This document shows, piece after piece, positions 42,496 through 52,081 of a stretch of DNA of 64,000 bases. Under the pieces are notes generated by a model. That model worked only from the letters and a program-made list of their open reading frames with translations, was not told the DNA's origin and searched no databases. Each line of letters opens with the position of its first letter. The stretch's first letter is position 1. This DNA comes from Clostridium sp. BNL1100 (GTDB lineage: Bacteria > Bacillota > Clostridia > Acetivibrionales > DSM-1351). Made by a program: the position numbers and the translations under genes. Where the stretch lies: contig NC_016791.1 of assembly GCF_000244875.1 (NCBI RefSeq), positions 3,539,001 to 3,603,000 of the forward strand, written 5' to 3'.

Positions 42496-42566
42496 TTTAT
42501 CCCCTCCTGTTAATACTATTATAATATATCTGTTTATACCCGAGGAATATGTGTATTTTAAAATTG

Positions 42567-42632
42567 TTGACATTTTATTCAACTGGTAATAATATAATAC
42601 TGTACTAAGTGTACTATTATTGTTAATACAGT
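42567..42632 (+). promoter_or_regulatory. Promoter and candidate operator of the plus-strand GntR/ABC cassette
   Basis: TTGACA (42567-42572) is followed after 17 nt by TAATAT (42590-42595), with an overlapping TATAAT at 42593-42598. Just downstream, ACTGTA (42599-42604) and TACAGT (42627-42632) form an inverted repeat around the expected transcription start, suitable for a GntR dimer. The AAGGAGG ribosome binding site follows. Confidence 0.5.
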
Positions 42633-42647
42633 TACAAGGAGGTGCTT

Positions 42648-43028
42648 ATGATACAATTAGATTTTAAAGACCCCAGACCCATTTATGAACAAATTAAAGA
42701 TAAAATCAAGGAGCTGGTTATAACCGGGGCAGTTGAAACTGACGACAAAATACCGTCGGTAAGAGAGCTTGCTCAAACTCTTACCATAAACCCCAATACA
42801 ATTCAGAAAGCATATAAAGACCTTGAATCCGAGGGAATAATTTATTCGGTTAAAGGCAAGGGTAATTTTATAGCCCCATTGGATAAAAGCTCTGTAGACC
42901 CAAGACGTAAAGAGCTTTTGCTCAATATTCAGAAAACGGTGGAAGAATTGATTTTTCTTCATACACCGCAGCAGGCAGTAATCGATGTAATTCAGAACAC
43001 ATATAGTAAAAAGGAGGCATCCCAATGA
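42648..43028 (+). CDS. GntR-family regulator, YtrA subfamily
   Basis: A 126-residue protein with only the GntR winged helix (RPIYEQIKDKIKELVITGAV, then SVRELAQTLTINPNTIQKAY) and a short C-terminal helix pair, as in YtrA-type repressors of ABC transporter operons. ATG 42648-42650 follows AAGGAGGTGCTT; a GTG two codons earlier is within that site. Its stop overlaps the ATPase start in an ATGA, so the two are translationally coupled. It probably represses its own operon through the inverted repeat at 42599-42632. Confidence 0.9.
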   Translation: MIQLDFKDPRPIYEQIKDKIKELVITGAVETDDKIPSVRELAQTLTINPNTIQKAYKDLESEGIIYSVKGKGNFIAPLDKSSVDPRRKELLLNIQKTVEELIFLHTPQQAVIDVIQNTYSKKEASQ

Positions 43029-43924
43029 TTCATGTTAAATCTTTGAGCAAATCCTACGGGGACTTTAAGGCACTTGATTCCCTTGATATTCATATAAAAG
43101 AGGGTTCAGTCTATGGGCTTTTGGGACCTAACGGTTCAGGCAAAACTACACTGATAAAACATTTGACCGGTATTTATAAAAACGAGTCAGGCTCTATTGC
43201 CATAGATGGTAAATCCGTTTTTGATAATCCCGAAACAAAATCCAAAATAGTTTATATATCCGATGACCTATTTTTCTTTTCACAGTACAGTATAAAGGAA
43301 ATGGCTTCTTTCTATGCCAGCATGTATCCAGGTTGGAGGTGGGAGAGATTTAATACTCTAAAGCAGGTATTTCCAATTGACATAAATCGTAGAGTCGTAA
43401 AGCTTTCAAAAGGTATGCAGAAACAGGTAGCCTTCTGGCTTGGAATTTCAGCAAAGCCAAAGGTGATGATACTGGATGAACCCGTTGACGGACTTGACCC
43501 GGTTATGAGAAAAAAGGTATGGAATCTGATACTTCAGGATGTTGCAGAATACGGAACAACGGTTCTGGTATCCTCTCACAACCTACGTGAGCTGGAAGAC
43601 ATATGTGATCATGTTGGTATTCTATATCAGGGTAAAATGATGGTTGAGCGTGAGCTTGATAATATGAAATCAGATATTCACAAGCTTCAGCTTGCATACT
43701 CAGGTAATACACCTGATAATTTATTCAAGGATGGAGAGGTATTACATCGTACCCAGAACGGAAGCGTGCTGCAATTAATTGTCAGGGGTAACAAGGATGC
43801 ATTAATATCCCATGTCAAGTCAACAAACCCTGTTGTAATGGATATTCTGCCGCTTTCCCTTGAGGAAATTTTCATTTATGAATTAGGGGGTAAAGGTTAT
43901 GAAATCGAAAACATCCTTATTTAA
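43025..43924 (+). CDS. ABC transporter ATP-binding protein of the first GntR cassette
   Basis: A 299-residue ABC ATPase. Walker A is GPNGSGKTT. The signature region LSKGMQKQVAFWLG is a variant of LSGGQ, as usual in YtrB-like proteins. Walker B is VMILDEPVDGLDPV, with the switch His in SSHNL. The C-terminal ~80 residues are a family extension. It pairs with the permease at 43899-45578, whose start codon lies 26 nt inside this gene. The role is probably export or cell-envelope stress response, as for other YtrA-type systems; the substrate is unknown. Confidence 0.92.
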   Translation: MIHVKSLSKSYGDFKALDSLDIHIKEGSVYGLLGPNGSGKTTLIKHLTGIYKNESGSIAIDGKSVFDNPETKSKIVYISDDLFFFSQYSIKEMASFYASMYPGWRWERFNTLKQVFPIDINRRVVKLSKGMQKQVAFWLGISAKPKVMILDEPVDGLDPVMRKKVWNLILQDVAEYGTTVLVSSHNLRELEDICDHVGILYQGKMMVERELDNMKSDIHKLQLAYSGNTPDNLFKDGEVLHRTQNGSVLQLIVRGNKDALISHVKSTNPVVMDILPLSLEEIFIYELGGKGYEIENILI

Positions 43925-45578
43925 GAAAGGCTTAATTTTAAGTGATCTGAAGCGTTATTGGTGGGTCAGTGTAATTTTTTCAATAGGACTTATCCTGACT
44001 ATGCCTCTGGCACATTACATGCAAAAATTTAATATGAATTCTGACAATTCCAATATTAGATTTATTAAAGAGGCTATAGAACGTGAACTTAACTTCCATA
44101 GCGGAGTAAGTCTGTTGTTTCCAGCTGTTATTCCTGTTATTATTGCAGTTTTAGCCTACAGGTATATTCAAAAGGGTCGTCAAGCTTCTTTGTACCACAG
44201 TCTTCCCGTTACTAGGGCAGAACTGTATTTTAACAGTTTTGTTTCAGCACTGATATTATATGTTGTGCCCTTATTGATAAATGTTTTCGTTATGGGCTTG
44301 CTGAACTCCTTTAGCTTTTTATCTGATTTTTATACAATGGGACTTATTTTCAAATGGTTTGGGCTATCCCTTTTATATGGAATTTTATTTATGTCCATGA
44401 CAATTTTTGTTGGCATGTTTACGGGAAGTTCCGTTGCCCAGATAGTATTTGTTTATATTTTGAATCTACTTCCTTTATTTTTCTTTGAGACTATAAGAGC
44501 AAATCTATCTTCGTTGCTATATGGTTTTGCAACTTATTCAAATACCGGTTTTTACCGCAAATTGCCTATGACGATGCTCTTTAGCAACAGCATAGAACTT
44601 ACACCTCGGATGGTGGTTGGTTATATAGTTTTATCAGTGCTACTGCTGGCGGGAGGTCTTATTGCGTTTAAACTCAGAAGACCTGAAACCGCCGGTGACA
44701 TCATAACCTTCAAGCCCATACGTCCCGTGTTTATATACGGTGTGACAGTTTGTGCAACACTAGTCGGCGGAGCTTATTTTCTTGGTATTAGCAGAGCCTC
44801 CGTCCCCTTTGCAATATTCGGATATTTCCTATGTGCATTAATCGGCTATGTAGTAGTTCAAATGGTAACAAACAAAACCTTTAAAGTACTTAATACCTAC
44901 AAGGGTTATGTGGGGTATGCACTGGTATTAATAATTATGCTGTTAGGTGTCAAGTTTGATATTTTCGGATATGTAAACAAAGTTCCTGCTGCTGATGAGA
45001 TTGCAAACGTTTACATGGGGTACAACATATACTGGTGGGAAGACCGAGACAATGAAAAATATCTAAGCCCTTCAAATGACAATACTACCATTTATAAAGA
45101 AACTGCAAACATAAAAAACATCACTGAGCTTCATAAGATGATTCTGGAAAGCAGGAGCAAGGAAGGTTTTCCTACCTACATTGCCTACACCCTTAAAAAC
45201 GGTAAAAAAATCGTCAGGTATTATAATCTGGATAATAACCTGTATGCTTCTACGCTAGGCCCTATATATGAAAGCAAGGAATACAAAAACGGCAGATTTC
45301 CGGTACTGCATCAGGAAGCAGATGATATTAAGTATATACAAGTACATGATTATACAAACAAACAACCTATAGTTATTTCTGATAAGGAAAAGCTCAGAAG
45401 CTTTATTACTGAAATCCGGAAGGATATTAACGGTTTTAACTATGAGCAGCTTACTTCCTCTAATGAGGATAGACTCTGGATAGACATTATGGACAACAAT
45501 GACAGGATTGTTTCATATGGAGTAAATTCAAACTACATTAACACATTAAACTGGTTTAGCTATAACAACAATCAGTAA
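43899..45578 (+). CDS. ABC transporter permease of the first GntR cassette
   Basis: A 559-residue membrane protein. Residues 15-350 carry about ten hydrophobic segments in two blocks (for example VSVIFSIGLILTMPLAHY, then LLFPAVIPVIIAVLAYRYI). A C-terminal region of about 200 residues after residue 365 is hydrophilic and probably external. It overlaps the ATPase gene by 26 nt. The HSLPVTRAELYFNSF loop matches the conserved cytoplasmic contact of this permease type. It ends at a strong bidirectional terminator. Confidence 0.85.
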   Translation: MKSKTSLFKKGLILSDLKRYWWVSVIFSIGLILTMPLAHYMQKFNMNSDNSNIRFIKEAIERELNFHSGVSLLFPAVIPVIIAVLAYRYIQKGRQASLYHSLPVTRAELYFNSFVSALILYVVPLLINVFVMGLLNSFSFLSDFYTMGLIFKWFGLSLLYGILFMSMTIFVGMFTGSSVAQIVFVYILNLLPLFFFETIRANLSSLLYGFATYSNTGFYRKLPMTMLFSNSIELTPRMVVGYIVLSVLLLAGGLIAFKLRRPETAGDIITFKPIRPVFIYGVTVCATLVGGAYFLGISRASVPFAIFGYFLCALIGYVVVQMVTNKTFKVLNTYKGYVGYALVLIIMLLGVKFDIFGYVNKVPAADEIANVYMGYNIYWWEDRDNEKYLSPSNDNTTIYKETANIKNITELHKMILESRSKEGFPTYIAYTLKNGKKIVRYYNLDNNLYASTLGPIYESKEYKNGRFPVLHQEADDIKYIQVHDYTNKQPIVISDKEKLRSFITEIRKDINGFNYEQLTSSNEDRLWIDIMDNNDRIVSYGVNSNYINTLNWFSYNNNQ

Positions 45579-45630
45579 AAAAAGTTCGGGCAGTAAAGGC
45601 GATTTTGCCATTACTGCCCGATCCTTTTTG
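45579..45630. terminator. Bidirectional terminator between convergent ABC cassettes
   Basis: CGGGCAGTAA (45587-45596) pairs perfectly with TTACTGCCCG (45611-45620). An A run precedes the hairpin and a T run follows it, so it can stop transcription from both the plus-strand permease and the minus-strand permease at 45640. Confidence 0.85.
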
Positions 45631-45639
45631 CCCCTCTTG

Positions 45640-46359
45640 TTAATTATCTTTTATGGGAGCCTTTCTTATCAACAAATATGACAATACTGAAAGTAAAATC
45701 GTAGAAACAAGGAATACAGCAACTGCGCTTATAGGTCCGTAGCTTCCGGTTACTCCGAACATGGTAGTTATTCCATTGTATACCCAATTAACAGTAGAAG
45801 TTGAACAAAAGTTATAAATTATATACGGGAGTACCAGTATAAAAAAGGCCGGAACTCCAATTGATACACATATCTTTTGTATTTTGTTCATTCTGTAATA
45901 TCCCAGTGTTATAAAATATCCAAGAGTTATTGCACACATGTACAGTGTTATGCTCCATAATAAAGAAATCACTATATTTCCGTTACTTTGCGTTTTGTCC
46001 TGATAAAGCATACCATACAAAGTATTATAATTTGTTATTCGGTTAAATATAGCTACCAAAGCCCTATCAATAACCGCCATACCCACCGTTACAGGAATTG
46101 CAGCCAAGAAAAAGCTCTTGAACTGGGTTCTCCTTGGTACGCCATTGGACATTAAAAATAAATAATTTTTTCGAAAAGAGTTTAATCCTACTACAAACAA
46201 AAATATTGCCGATATCATTTCAATTCCGTTAAATGAGCTGTTACCCTCTGATGTGACAGAAGAAAAAAAGATTGTTAGTAGTGCTATAATTAAATAGAAA
46301 ATCAAGACAGAGTTCTTTATATCTGAAAATATATATTTAGAAGTTGTTTTTAATCTCAT
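45640..46359 (-). CDS. ABC transporter permease of the second GntR cassette
   Basis: A 239-residue protein with about six hydrophobic segments (for example VLIFYLIIALLTIFFSSV and the C-terminal ISAVAVFLVSTILLSVLSYL). It is much shorter than the permease of the first cassette and lacks its large external C-terminus. The MSNGVPRRTQFKSFF loop resembles the conserved coupling segment of ABC-2-like permeases. It lies 15 nt downstream of the ATPase gene. Substrate unknown. Confidence 0.82.
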   Translation of the reverse strand: MRLKTTSKYIFSDIKNSVLIFYLIIALLTIFFSSVTSEGNSSFNGIEMISAIFLFVVGLNSFRKNYLFLMSNGVPRRTQFKSFFLAAIPVTVGMAVIDRALVAIFNRITNYNTLYGMLYQDKTQSNGNIVISLLWSITLYMCAITLGYFITLGYYRMNKIQKICVSIGVPAFFILVLPYIIYNFCSTSTVNWVYNGITTMFGVTGSYGPISAVAVFLVSTILLSVLSYLLIRKAPIKDN

Positions 46360-46374
46360 TAATAATCCCCTCCA

Positions 46375-47226
46375 TTATCTATTAGTCATGTGAATAAATA
46401 GTTTCTGTAAATCAGGTTTTGTAACTTCCAGTCCGTCGGGAAAACCTGCCTTATCCAAATGCCCAAGTACATATGCACATTTGATTCCCCCTATTGTATC
46501 CGCTCCAAGTACATTTTTTCCGGCAGTAAAACCGTCAACCGCCGATATACTTCCAGTTATGGCATAACCCTGTGACAGAACGCTCTCAACGGATTCATTT
46601 AAAATCAATTTGCCTGATTTTATTATTATAACGTCTTCAATTATGTCTGCCGCTTCTTCAATCAAGTGTGTTGAAATGACAATAGTTTTGGGCTTTTCAC
46701 TGTAATTTTTAAGCAATTCCTTATAAAACAGGTCACGATGATTTGCATCAAGTCCCAGAACAGGCTCATCTAAAAGAATAAAAGGCACATTGCAGGATAA
46801 TGCTAAAATCATTTTGAATATAGATGTATAACCTGTAGACAAAGTCTTTATCTTTTGACTCAATTTAAGGGAAAACTTCTCACACAATTCAGAAGCATAT
46901 TCATAGTCAAAATCGGTGTAGAATTCTTTAGTCCAATTAAACGCCTTTTTTACCGTCATATTCTCAGGATAGTAATTCTTTTCAGCCATAAAATATATCT
47001 TTGATAATGCATTATCATTCTCTATAACATTTTCACCGTCTACTAGAATCTTTCCTTCCGTAGGGAAAATCCTGTTTGTAATCAGGTTAAGCAAGGTTGT
47101 CTTTCCTGCTCCGTTACGCCCCAGCAGTCCATAAATCTTATTTTCTTCCAGTTTCAGGCTGATATTTTCCAGGGCTATCACATCTGCGAATTTTTTTGTT
47201 ATATTTTTGATTTCCATTTGACTCAT
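46375..47226 (-). CDS. ABC transporter ATP-binding protein of the second GntR cassette
   Basis: A 283-residue ABC ATPase with Walker A GRNGAGKTT, a degenerate signature LSTGYTSIFKMILAL, Walker B FILLDEPVLGLDAN and switch His in STHLIEEA. It starts inside the stop region of the GntR gene (4-nt overlap), so it is coupled to it. The signature SGG motif is weak in both cassettes, a trait of YtrB/BcrA-like ATPases. Confidence 0.92.
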   Translation of the reverse strand: MSQMEIKNITKKFADVIALENISLKLEENKIYGLLGRNGAGKTTLLNLITNRIFPTEGKILVDGENVIENDNALSKIYFMAEKNYYPENMTVKKAFNWTKEFYTDFDYEYASELCEKFSLKLSQKIKTLSTGYTSIFKMILALSCNVPFILLDEPVLGLDANHRDLFYKELLKNYSEKPKTIVISTHLIEEAADIIEDVIIIKSGKLILNESVESVLSQGYAITGSISAVDGFTAGKNVLGADTIGGIKCAYVLGHLDKAGFPDGLEVTKPDLQKLFIHMTNR

Positions 47227-47591
47227 ATTTCAAACCCTCTTTCCAACATTTTTAATATATCCTCTTTTGAAATTGAAAGCTTCTTTGCTTCTGTAACAAG
47301 AGATTTTATATAGATTTCAAAAAAATCTACCTTCCGTTGTTCAAGTATTTTTTCTTTTGCTCCATTTGCAACAAACATGCCAAGCCCCCTCTTTTTATAA
47401 ACAATTCCGTTATCAACTAAAATATTTATTCCCTTTAACGCAGTGGCCGGGTTTATTTTGTAGTTTACCGAGATCTCTGTTGTCGATGGAATTTGTGTCT
47501 CCTCTTGGTATGCCCCTGCTATAATGGCATCCTCCAATTCCTCAGAAAGTTGAAGATATATAGGTTTGTCATTATTAAAATCTAGCTTCAT
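47223..47591 (-). CDS. GntR-family regulator of the second cassette, YtrA subfamily
   Basis: A 122-residue protein beginning MKLDFNNDKPIYLQLSEELE, with the winged-helix block IPSTTEISVNYKINPATALKG and a short C-terminal helix. Architecture and length match 42648-43028, but the sequences are clearly diverged. Its promoter has a perfect 8-bp-arm palindrome over the -10 region (47614-47639), which is the probable operator, so autorepression is likely. Confidence 0.9.
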   Translation of the reverse strand: MKLDFNNDKPIYLQLSEELEDAIIAGAYQEETQIPSTTEISVNYKINPATALKGINILVDNGIVYKKRGLGMFVANGAKEKILEQRKVDFFEIYIKSLVTEAKKLSISKEDILKMLERGFEI

Positions 47592-47613
47592 GCCTTCACC
47601 ACCTAATTAGTCC

Positions 47614-47666
47614 GTTAGTTAATTACTTATATAACTAACTATATAACTAATGGACCTAAAAGTCAA
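47614..47666 (-). promoter_or_regulatory. Promoter and palindromic operator of the second GntR cassette
   Basis: Minus strand: TTGACT (47666-47661), 17-nt spacer, TATAGT (47643-47638). Overlapping the -10 and start point, GTTAGTTA (47614-47621) and TAACTAAC (47632-47639) form a perfect inverted repeat with a 10-nt centre. A third TTAGTTATATA-type half site lies in the spacer. Confidence 0.7.
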
Positions 47667-47787
47667 TACGTATATATAAATTTTTTACATACTTTCTAAA
47701 GCTTAAATCGTATAATTTACATATCTGAAATGAATATTGTACATAATTTACATATGAATCCCGATTTTAGGGGTATACGGAGGTAAC

Positions 47788-48792
47788 ATGCCTAATCTGG
47801 TTACTCACTATCTTTGCGGCTTGGAAGCTGTTAAAATGATTGAAAATAAAGAGTGCAAAAAACTCATTGAACTAAATAAAAACGTCTTTAATCTAGGGGT
47901 TCAGGGCCCCGATATACTTTTTTACTATGGTATCTGGCCTTGGTCTCCTAAAACGCAATATGGCACTATAGGGGAGAAATTTCATATATCTAAAGTGAAT
48001 CTGGTATTCAGTGAAATGATTGATTACATTTTGAAGCAGGAGGGGAATGTAAAAGACATTCTTACTGTTTATTTTATGGGCTTTTTAAGCCATAACTGTC
48101 TGGACAGTATTACTCATCCTTATATTTTCTACAAATCAGGCTTCAAAACTGACGAGGATCCACGCACAAACCTGTATCAATACTATCACAGGCGTTTTGA
48201 GACTGCTATTGACGTATTGATGTGTAGTCGGCTCTTGAACAAAAAAGTCCATGAGATAAGAATTGACGGGCTCATAGGTATAACCGTCAGGGAGCGCAAC
48301 GTAATCGGAGATATGTACGAAAGTGTTATAGCCTCAGTTTTTAATTATAATATCCCCGGTAAACTTATAGCAAAAGCCATAAAAGATATGAATACCGTAG
48401 AAAAAATCCTTAGGGATCCCCACGGTACAAAGAAGAAATTTGTAGCCGCCATAGACCAAGTTATCTATGGGTTTCCTCTATTCTCCAGCCTTATCTTTCC
48501 CTTACATATAAAGGATGGCTTTGATTACTTGAATCTTGCCAAAAATGAATGGGCCATGCCATATGATAAGGCCCACAAAAGTACTCTTTCATTTATAGAA
48601 ATGTTTAAAGAAGCCTGCGACAGAACACAACGCTTTTGTCAGGTGCTGTATTCAACTATCACAGGGGATAATTCCAACGTTTCCTATGCCTTGAAACTTT
48701 TTGGGAACAATTCCTATACTTCAGGAATCAATTGTGACTTGACTGTCAAATTCAAGTACCACGATATTATTTTTGAACAACATGGTGTTTAA
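47788..48792 (+). CDS. Zinc-dependent phospholipase C-like protein
   Basis: A 334-residue protein of the Zn_dep_PLC family. NLVTHYLCGLEA, NLGVQGPDILFYYG, GFLSHNCLDSITHPYIFY and HRRFETAIDVL carry the His and Asp residues expected for the metal site. There is no signal peptide, in contrast to secreted clostridial alpha-toxins; this intracellular-looking form is common in Clostridia and its substrate is unknown. The ATG follows ACGGAGG. Its last 26 nt overlap the end of the convergent glycerate kinase gene. Confidence 0.88.
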   Translation: MPNLVTHYLCGLEAVKMIENKECKKLIELNKNVFNLGVQGPDILFYYGIWPWSPKTQYGTIGEKFHISKVNLVFSEMIDYILKQEGNVKDILTVYFMGFLSHNCLDSITHPYIFYKSGFKTDEDPRTNLYQYYHRRFETAIDVLMCSRLLNKKVHEIRIDGLIGITVRERNVIGDMYESVIASVFNYNIPGKLIAKAIKDMNTVEKILRDPHGTKKKFVAAIDQVIYGFPLFSSLIFPLHIKDGFDYLNLAKNEWAMPYDKAHKSTLSFIEMFKEACDRTQRFCQVLYSTITGDNSNVSYALKLFGNNSYTSGINCDLTVKFKYHDIIFEQHGV

Positions 48793-49903
48793 GCAGTCTC
48801 ATAACCATATCAATGGTATCTGCCAGATCTTTTTTGCTCCTTGCTTTTGCTTTTTCAAAGGGCAAAGCTACCCTGTTAATACTTACAATAGCCGACACTC
48901 CCATTTCATATGCTGCTTCAGCTCCATCCCCCACATCACCAACTATGGCAATAACGGGAACATTCTTTCTTTTAGCACGGGCAGCTACACCAATAACAAC
49001 TTTTCCTCTAAGACTTTGTTCGTCAATCCTTCCTTCCCCGGTGAAAATAAAGTCGGCATCTTTTATTATGTTATCAAAACCTACTAAATCAAGAACTGTT
49101 TCGATTCCGGGTTTGAGACTTCCTTTAAGGAAAGCCAGTATCCCTGCTCCCATTGCACCTGCTGCACCACTTCCCGGAATTTCTGAAACATCAACCCCCA
49201 GTTGACTTTTTATTGTATCGGCTAAATCCATAAGATTTTTGTCAAGCAGTAAAACCATTTCCTCGTCGGCCCCTTTTTGAGGTGCATAAACATGCGCCGC
49301 ACCGGTTTTACCGTACATGGGATTGTCAATATCGCACATAGCAGTTATTTTACAATCCTTCAGAAGCCGTTCAGCCAAAGTGGTGTCAATATGAGCTATT
49401 TCTCCTAATGTAGCCCCTGTAGGAATAAACTCTTCTCCTGCCTTGTTTTTAAACCTTACTCCTAAAGCACATGCCATTCCGGTACCTCCATCGTTTGTAC
49501 AACTTCCACCAAGGCCTATTATTATTTCACGGCAGCCGTTTTCTACAGCATGGCATATCATTGTACCTAGACCAAAGGTTGTAGTCTGAGAAGGATTAAG
49601 CCTCCCTTCTGCCAATGGAAGGCCTGCAAACATGGCTGTCTCCAGTATGGCTGTGTTGCCTTTTCTGGCGTAGTAGCCTTTAAGCTTTTCGTTGTAAGGG
49701 CCTGTTGCCTCAAGAGTAACTTTATCCGCTCCAAGGAGCTGTATGAAACAATCAGAAGTGCCTTCTCCTCCGTCAGCTACAGGTATTTCAAGGACTTCGC
49801 CGTCGGGATAAAACTGTTTTATTTTTGTTTTTATTATGCCACAAACCTCAACAGAACTCATACTGCCTTTAAAGGAGTCAGGAGCAATAACAAACTTCTT
49901 CAT
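48767..49903 (-). CDS. Glycerate kinase
   Basis: A 378-residue glycerate kinase of the GarK/GlxK type, phosphorylating glycerate to phosphoglycerate. Family blocks are FVIAPDSFKGSMSS at the N-terminus, VADGGEGTSD near residue 45, GLGGSCTNDGGTGMA near residue 130, PGSGAAGAMG near residue 245, and FTGEGRIDEQSLRGK near residue 285. Length is typical. No other glycerate or glyoxylate gene is adjacent. Tail-to-tail overlap with the phospholipase-like gene leaves no room for a terminator between them. Confidence 0.93.
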   Translation of the reverse strand: MKKFVIAPDSFKGSMSSVEVCGIIKTKIKQFYPDGEVLEIPVADGGEGTSDCFIQLLGADKVTLEATGPYNEKLKGYYARKGNTAILETAMFAGLPLAEGRLNPSQTTTFGLGTMICHAVENGCREIIIGLGGSCTNDGGTGMACALGVRFKNKAGEEFIPTGATLGEIAHIDTTLAERLLKDCKITAMCDIDNPMYGKTGAAHVYAPQKGADEEMVLLLDKNLMDLADTIKSQLGVDVSEIPGSGAAGAMGAGILAFLKGSLKPGIETVLDLVGFDNIIKDADFIFTGEGRIDEQSLRGKVVIGVAARAKRKNVPVIAIVGDVGDGAEAAYEMGVSAIVSINRVALPFEKAKARSKKDLADTIDMVMRLLKHHVVQK

Positions 49904-49934
49904 TTGGCATTCCTCTTTTCACGCTTATATGTAC

Positions 49935-49969
49935 AAAAAGAACACATATTCCATATGAAATCTGTGTTC
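49935..49969 (-). terminator. Terminator downstream of pfkA
   Basis: Minus strand: GAACACA (49969-49963) with further inner pairing to TGTGTTC (49946-49940), then TTTTT (49939-49935). It lies 30 nt past the pfkA stop. Confidence 0.75.
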
Positions 49970-49999
49970 CTTTATTATTAAATAAGTTATGGTTTTTTA

Positions 50000-50983
50000 T
50001 TATATTGAAAGGATATTGCTTAGTTCAAACAGCTCCTTGTCGATATCCTTCTTCATGGCTAATGCTTCATCTATATCTATATCAACAACTTTTGAATCCT
50101 TTACAGATATAATTCTGTTAAAGACACCATCTTTAAGCAATGTTACAGCTTTTGCTCCCATAACACTTGCCATAACTCTGTCCTGAATAGTCGGACTTCC
50201 ACCTCTTTGGATATATCCCAAAACTGTTCCTCTGGTTTCTATTCCGGTAAGGTCTTCTATCTTCTTGGCAAGCTCCAGTGCTCCCCCTATTTTCTCAGCA
50301 ACACCTTCAGCCAATATGATTATATAGTTTTTCTTTCCGCTATTTCTTCCCTGAATAATTTTTCTTATTATATCTTTATCAAAATCAAATTCTCTTTCAG
50401 GAAGGAGAACTACTTCCGCACCTCCTGCGATTCCTACATTCAAAGCTATATGTCCTGCACGACGTCCCATTACTTCAAGTACGCTGCATCGTTCATGTGA
50501 ATATGCCGTATCTCTGATTTTGTCAAGCGCATCCTGAACAGTATTCATTGCTGTATCGTAACCTATTGTATATTCTGAACTTGCTATGTCATTATCAATT
50601 GTTCCCGGCAATCCCATAACCTTCATACCGAATTTGCTGAAATCTCTAGCTCCTCTGTATGAACCGTCACCGCCGATAACAACAAGTGCATCCATACCAA
50701 AAGCTTTTGAAATAGACATAGCCTTCTGCATGCCTTCGTCAGTTGTAAATGCCTTACATCTGGCAGTTTGAAGTATCGTTCCCCCACGGTGAATAATATC
50801 GGATACATCTCTGGCACTCATATCAAATATATCTCCGGTAATTAAACCATTGTAACCTTTCCTGATGCCCAGCATCTTGAACCCGTGATATATACCTGTT
50901 CTTACAACAGCACGTATGGCAGCATTCATTCCAGGTGCATCTCCGCCGCTGGTAAGTACTCCTATTGTTTTAATGTCGCTCAT
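50000..50983 (-). CDS. pfkA: ATP-dependent 6-phosphofructokinase
   Basis: A 327-residue glycolytic phosphofructokinase. Visible are GVLTSGGDAPGMNAA, the ATP-site IGGDGSYRGA (Gly after GGD, as in ATP rather than PPi enzymes), the catalytic PGTIDNDI, MGRRAGHIA, and GYIQRGGSP. It is a few residues longer than the 319-320 of well-known bacterial enzymes. It is 122 nt downstream of the phosphatidylserine decarboxylase gene and has its own terminator. Confidence 0.95.
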   Translation of the reverse strand: MSDIKTIGVLTSGGDAPGMNAAIRAVVRTGIYHGFKMLGIRKGYNGLITGDIFDMSARDVSDIIHRGGTILQTARCKAFTTDEGMQKAMSISKAFGMDALVVIGGDGSYRGARDFSKFGMKVMGLPGTIDNDIASSEYTIGYDTAMNTVQDALDKIRDTAYSHERCSVLEVMGRRAGHIALNVGIAGGAEVVLLPEREFDFDKDIIRKIIQGRNSGKKNYIIILAEGVAEKIGGALELAKKIEDLTGIETRGTVLGYIQRGGSPTIQDRVMASVMGAKAVTLLKDGVFNRIISVKDSKVVDIDIDEALAMKKDIDKELFELSNILSI

Positions 50984-51105
50984 TTCAAACCCTCCCCGTA
51001 AACAGTAAAATCTGAATGTCGTATATATACATCAAATTTTTATACAAACTGAACCCAATTGAGTTCATTATAAACCAATACACCTTCAGAAACAATATAA
51101 ATCAG

Positions 51106-52008
51106 TTACTTTGTTTTTTTATATATACAATTTCCAATAGTTTCTCCCGCCAGAACTCTGGTTTCAAAGCCTTCTCCGGTCTGTTGTATTATATCATCAT
51201 CTATTTTAACCATATTCTTTTTAAAAATCACAAGAACAGTAGAACCTCCGAACTTAAAAAATCCTTTTTCATCACCTCTTGAAACACGTTCTCCGGGAGT
51301 ATAAGTCTGAATTATTGAGCCTACTGAGGTTGCTCCCACTTCTATGTATAGAACATCCCCAAAATTGTCTGTTTTGAATATGCTGTATTCCCTTTTGTTT
51401 CTGCAGAAGAGTTCAGGTATTTTCTTTAATGCAACAGGATTTACAGAGTAGTATTCACCTTTTATTTTTTGTGTTTCCATACACTTACCGCTGTCAAAAA
51501 AATGGAACCTGTGATAGTCTACAGGGCAAAGTCTTAATATCAGGTAAGTACCCCCATTGTAATCCTGAGCCAGTTTTTCGTCCTGAAGGAGTTCACTTAA
51601 ACTGTACGTCATTCCTTTTATCTGAAGAAGTTTTTCCTTATCTATATTTTCCCATGCCTGAAGTCGCCCATCCCCCGGAGCCAGCAGTTTTTCTTGGGCC
51701 TTATCAAATTTCCTCGCAGAGGGTTTCAGTTTTCTGGCAAAGAAATCATTGAAGCTGTTGAAATCCTCCAGCTTGTTTTCACATTCATTAATATCTATTG
51801 AAAATTTATCTGCAAAACCCTTTATAGTTTTGCGGCTTATTTTCCTGTCGCAGAAAAATCCCGTTAAGGCAGAATATAACTTACGTTTTACAAGGAGTTC
51901 CAGTCCAAGCTTTCCTCTTCCTGTTGTGTACAGGGCATCAAGAAGGTTGCCCCCTGCTACCTGCTCAATATCATATTGTTTGGTTTTTCTATTATAAATC
52001 TGAATCAT
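51106..52008 (-). CDS. psd: Phosphatidylserine decarboxylase proenzyme
   Basis: A 300-residue proenzyme making phosphatidylethanolamine. The active-site His segment is [14 protein letters not shown]. The self-cleavage site is GGST in [12 protein letters not shown], near residue 255 (LGST in many relatives), whose Ser becomes the pyruvoyl group. [10 protein letters not shown] near residue 112 fits the family. The Clostridium-type length without a membrane anchor is usual. It would be a membrane-associated heterodimer after processing. No phosphatidylserine synthase gene is adjacent. Confidence 0.95.
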   Translation of the reverse strand: MIQIYNRKTKQYDIEQVAGGNLLDALYTTGRGKLGLELLVKRKLYSALTGFFCDRKISRKTIKGFADKFSIDINECENKLEDFNSFNDFFARKLKPSARKFDKAQEKLLAPGDGRLQAWENIDKEKLLQIKGMTYSLSELLQDEKLAQDYNGGTYLILRLCPVDYHRFHFFDSGKCMETQKIKGEYYSVNPVALKKIPELFCRNKREYSIFKTDNFGDVLYIEVGATSVGSIIQTYTPGERVSRGDEKGFFKFGGSTVLVIFKKNMVKIDDDIIQQTGEGFETRVLAGETIGNCIYKKTK

Positions 52009-52081
52009 TGTATTCTCTTTTCTTTAAATAATTTTTACTCTTAATCAGAATTTTATATTATTGAGAAAATTAATGCAATTT

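Noticed and set aside
42599-47639. The two GntR/ABC cassettes as a recent inverted duplication
   Set aside because: The permeases are unrelated in size and sequence, and the regulators and ATPases are strongly diverged.
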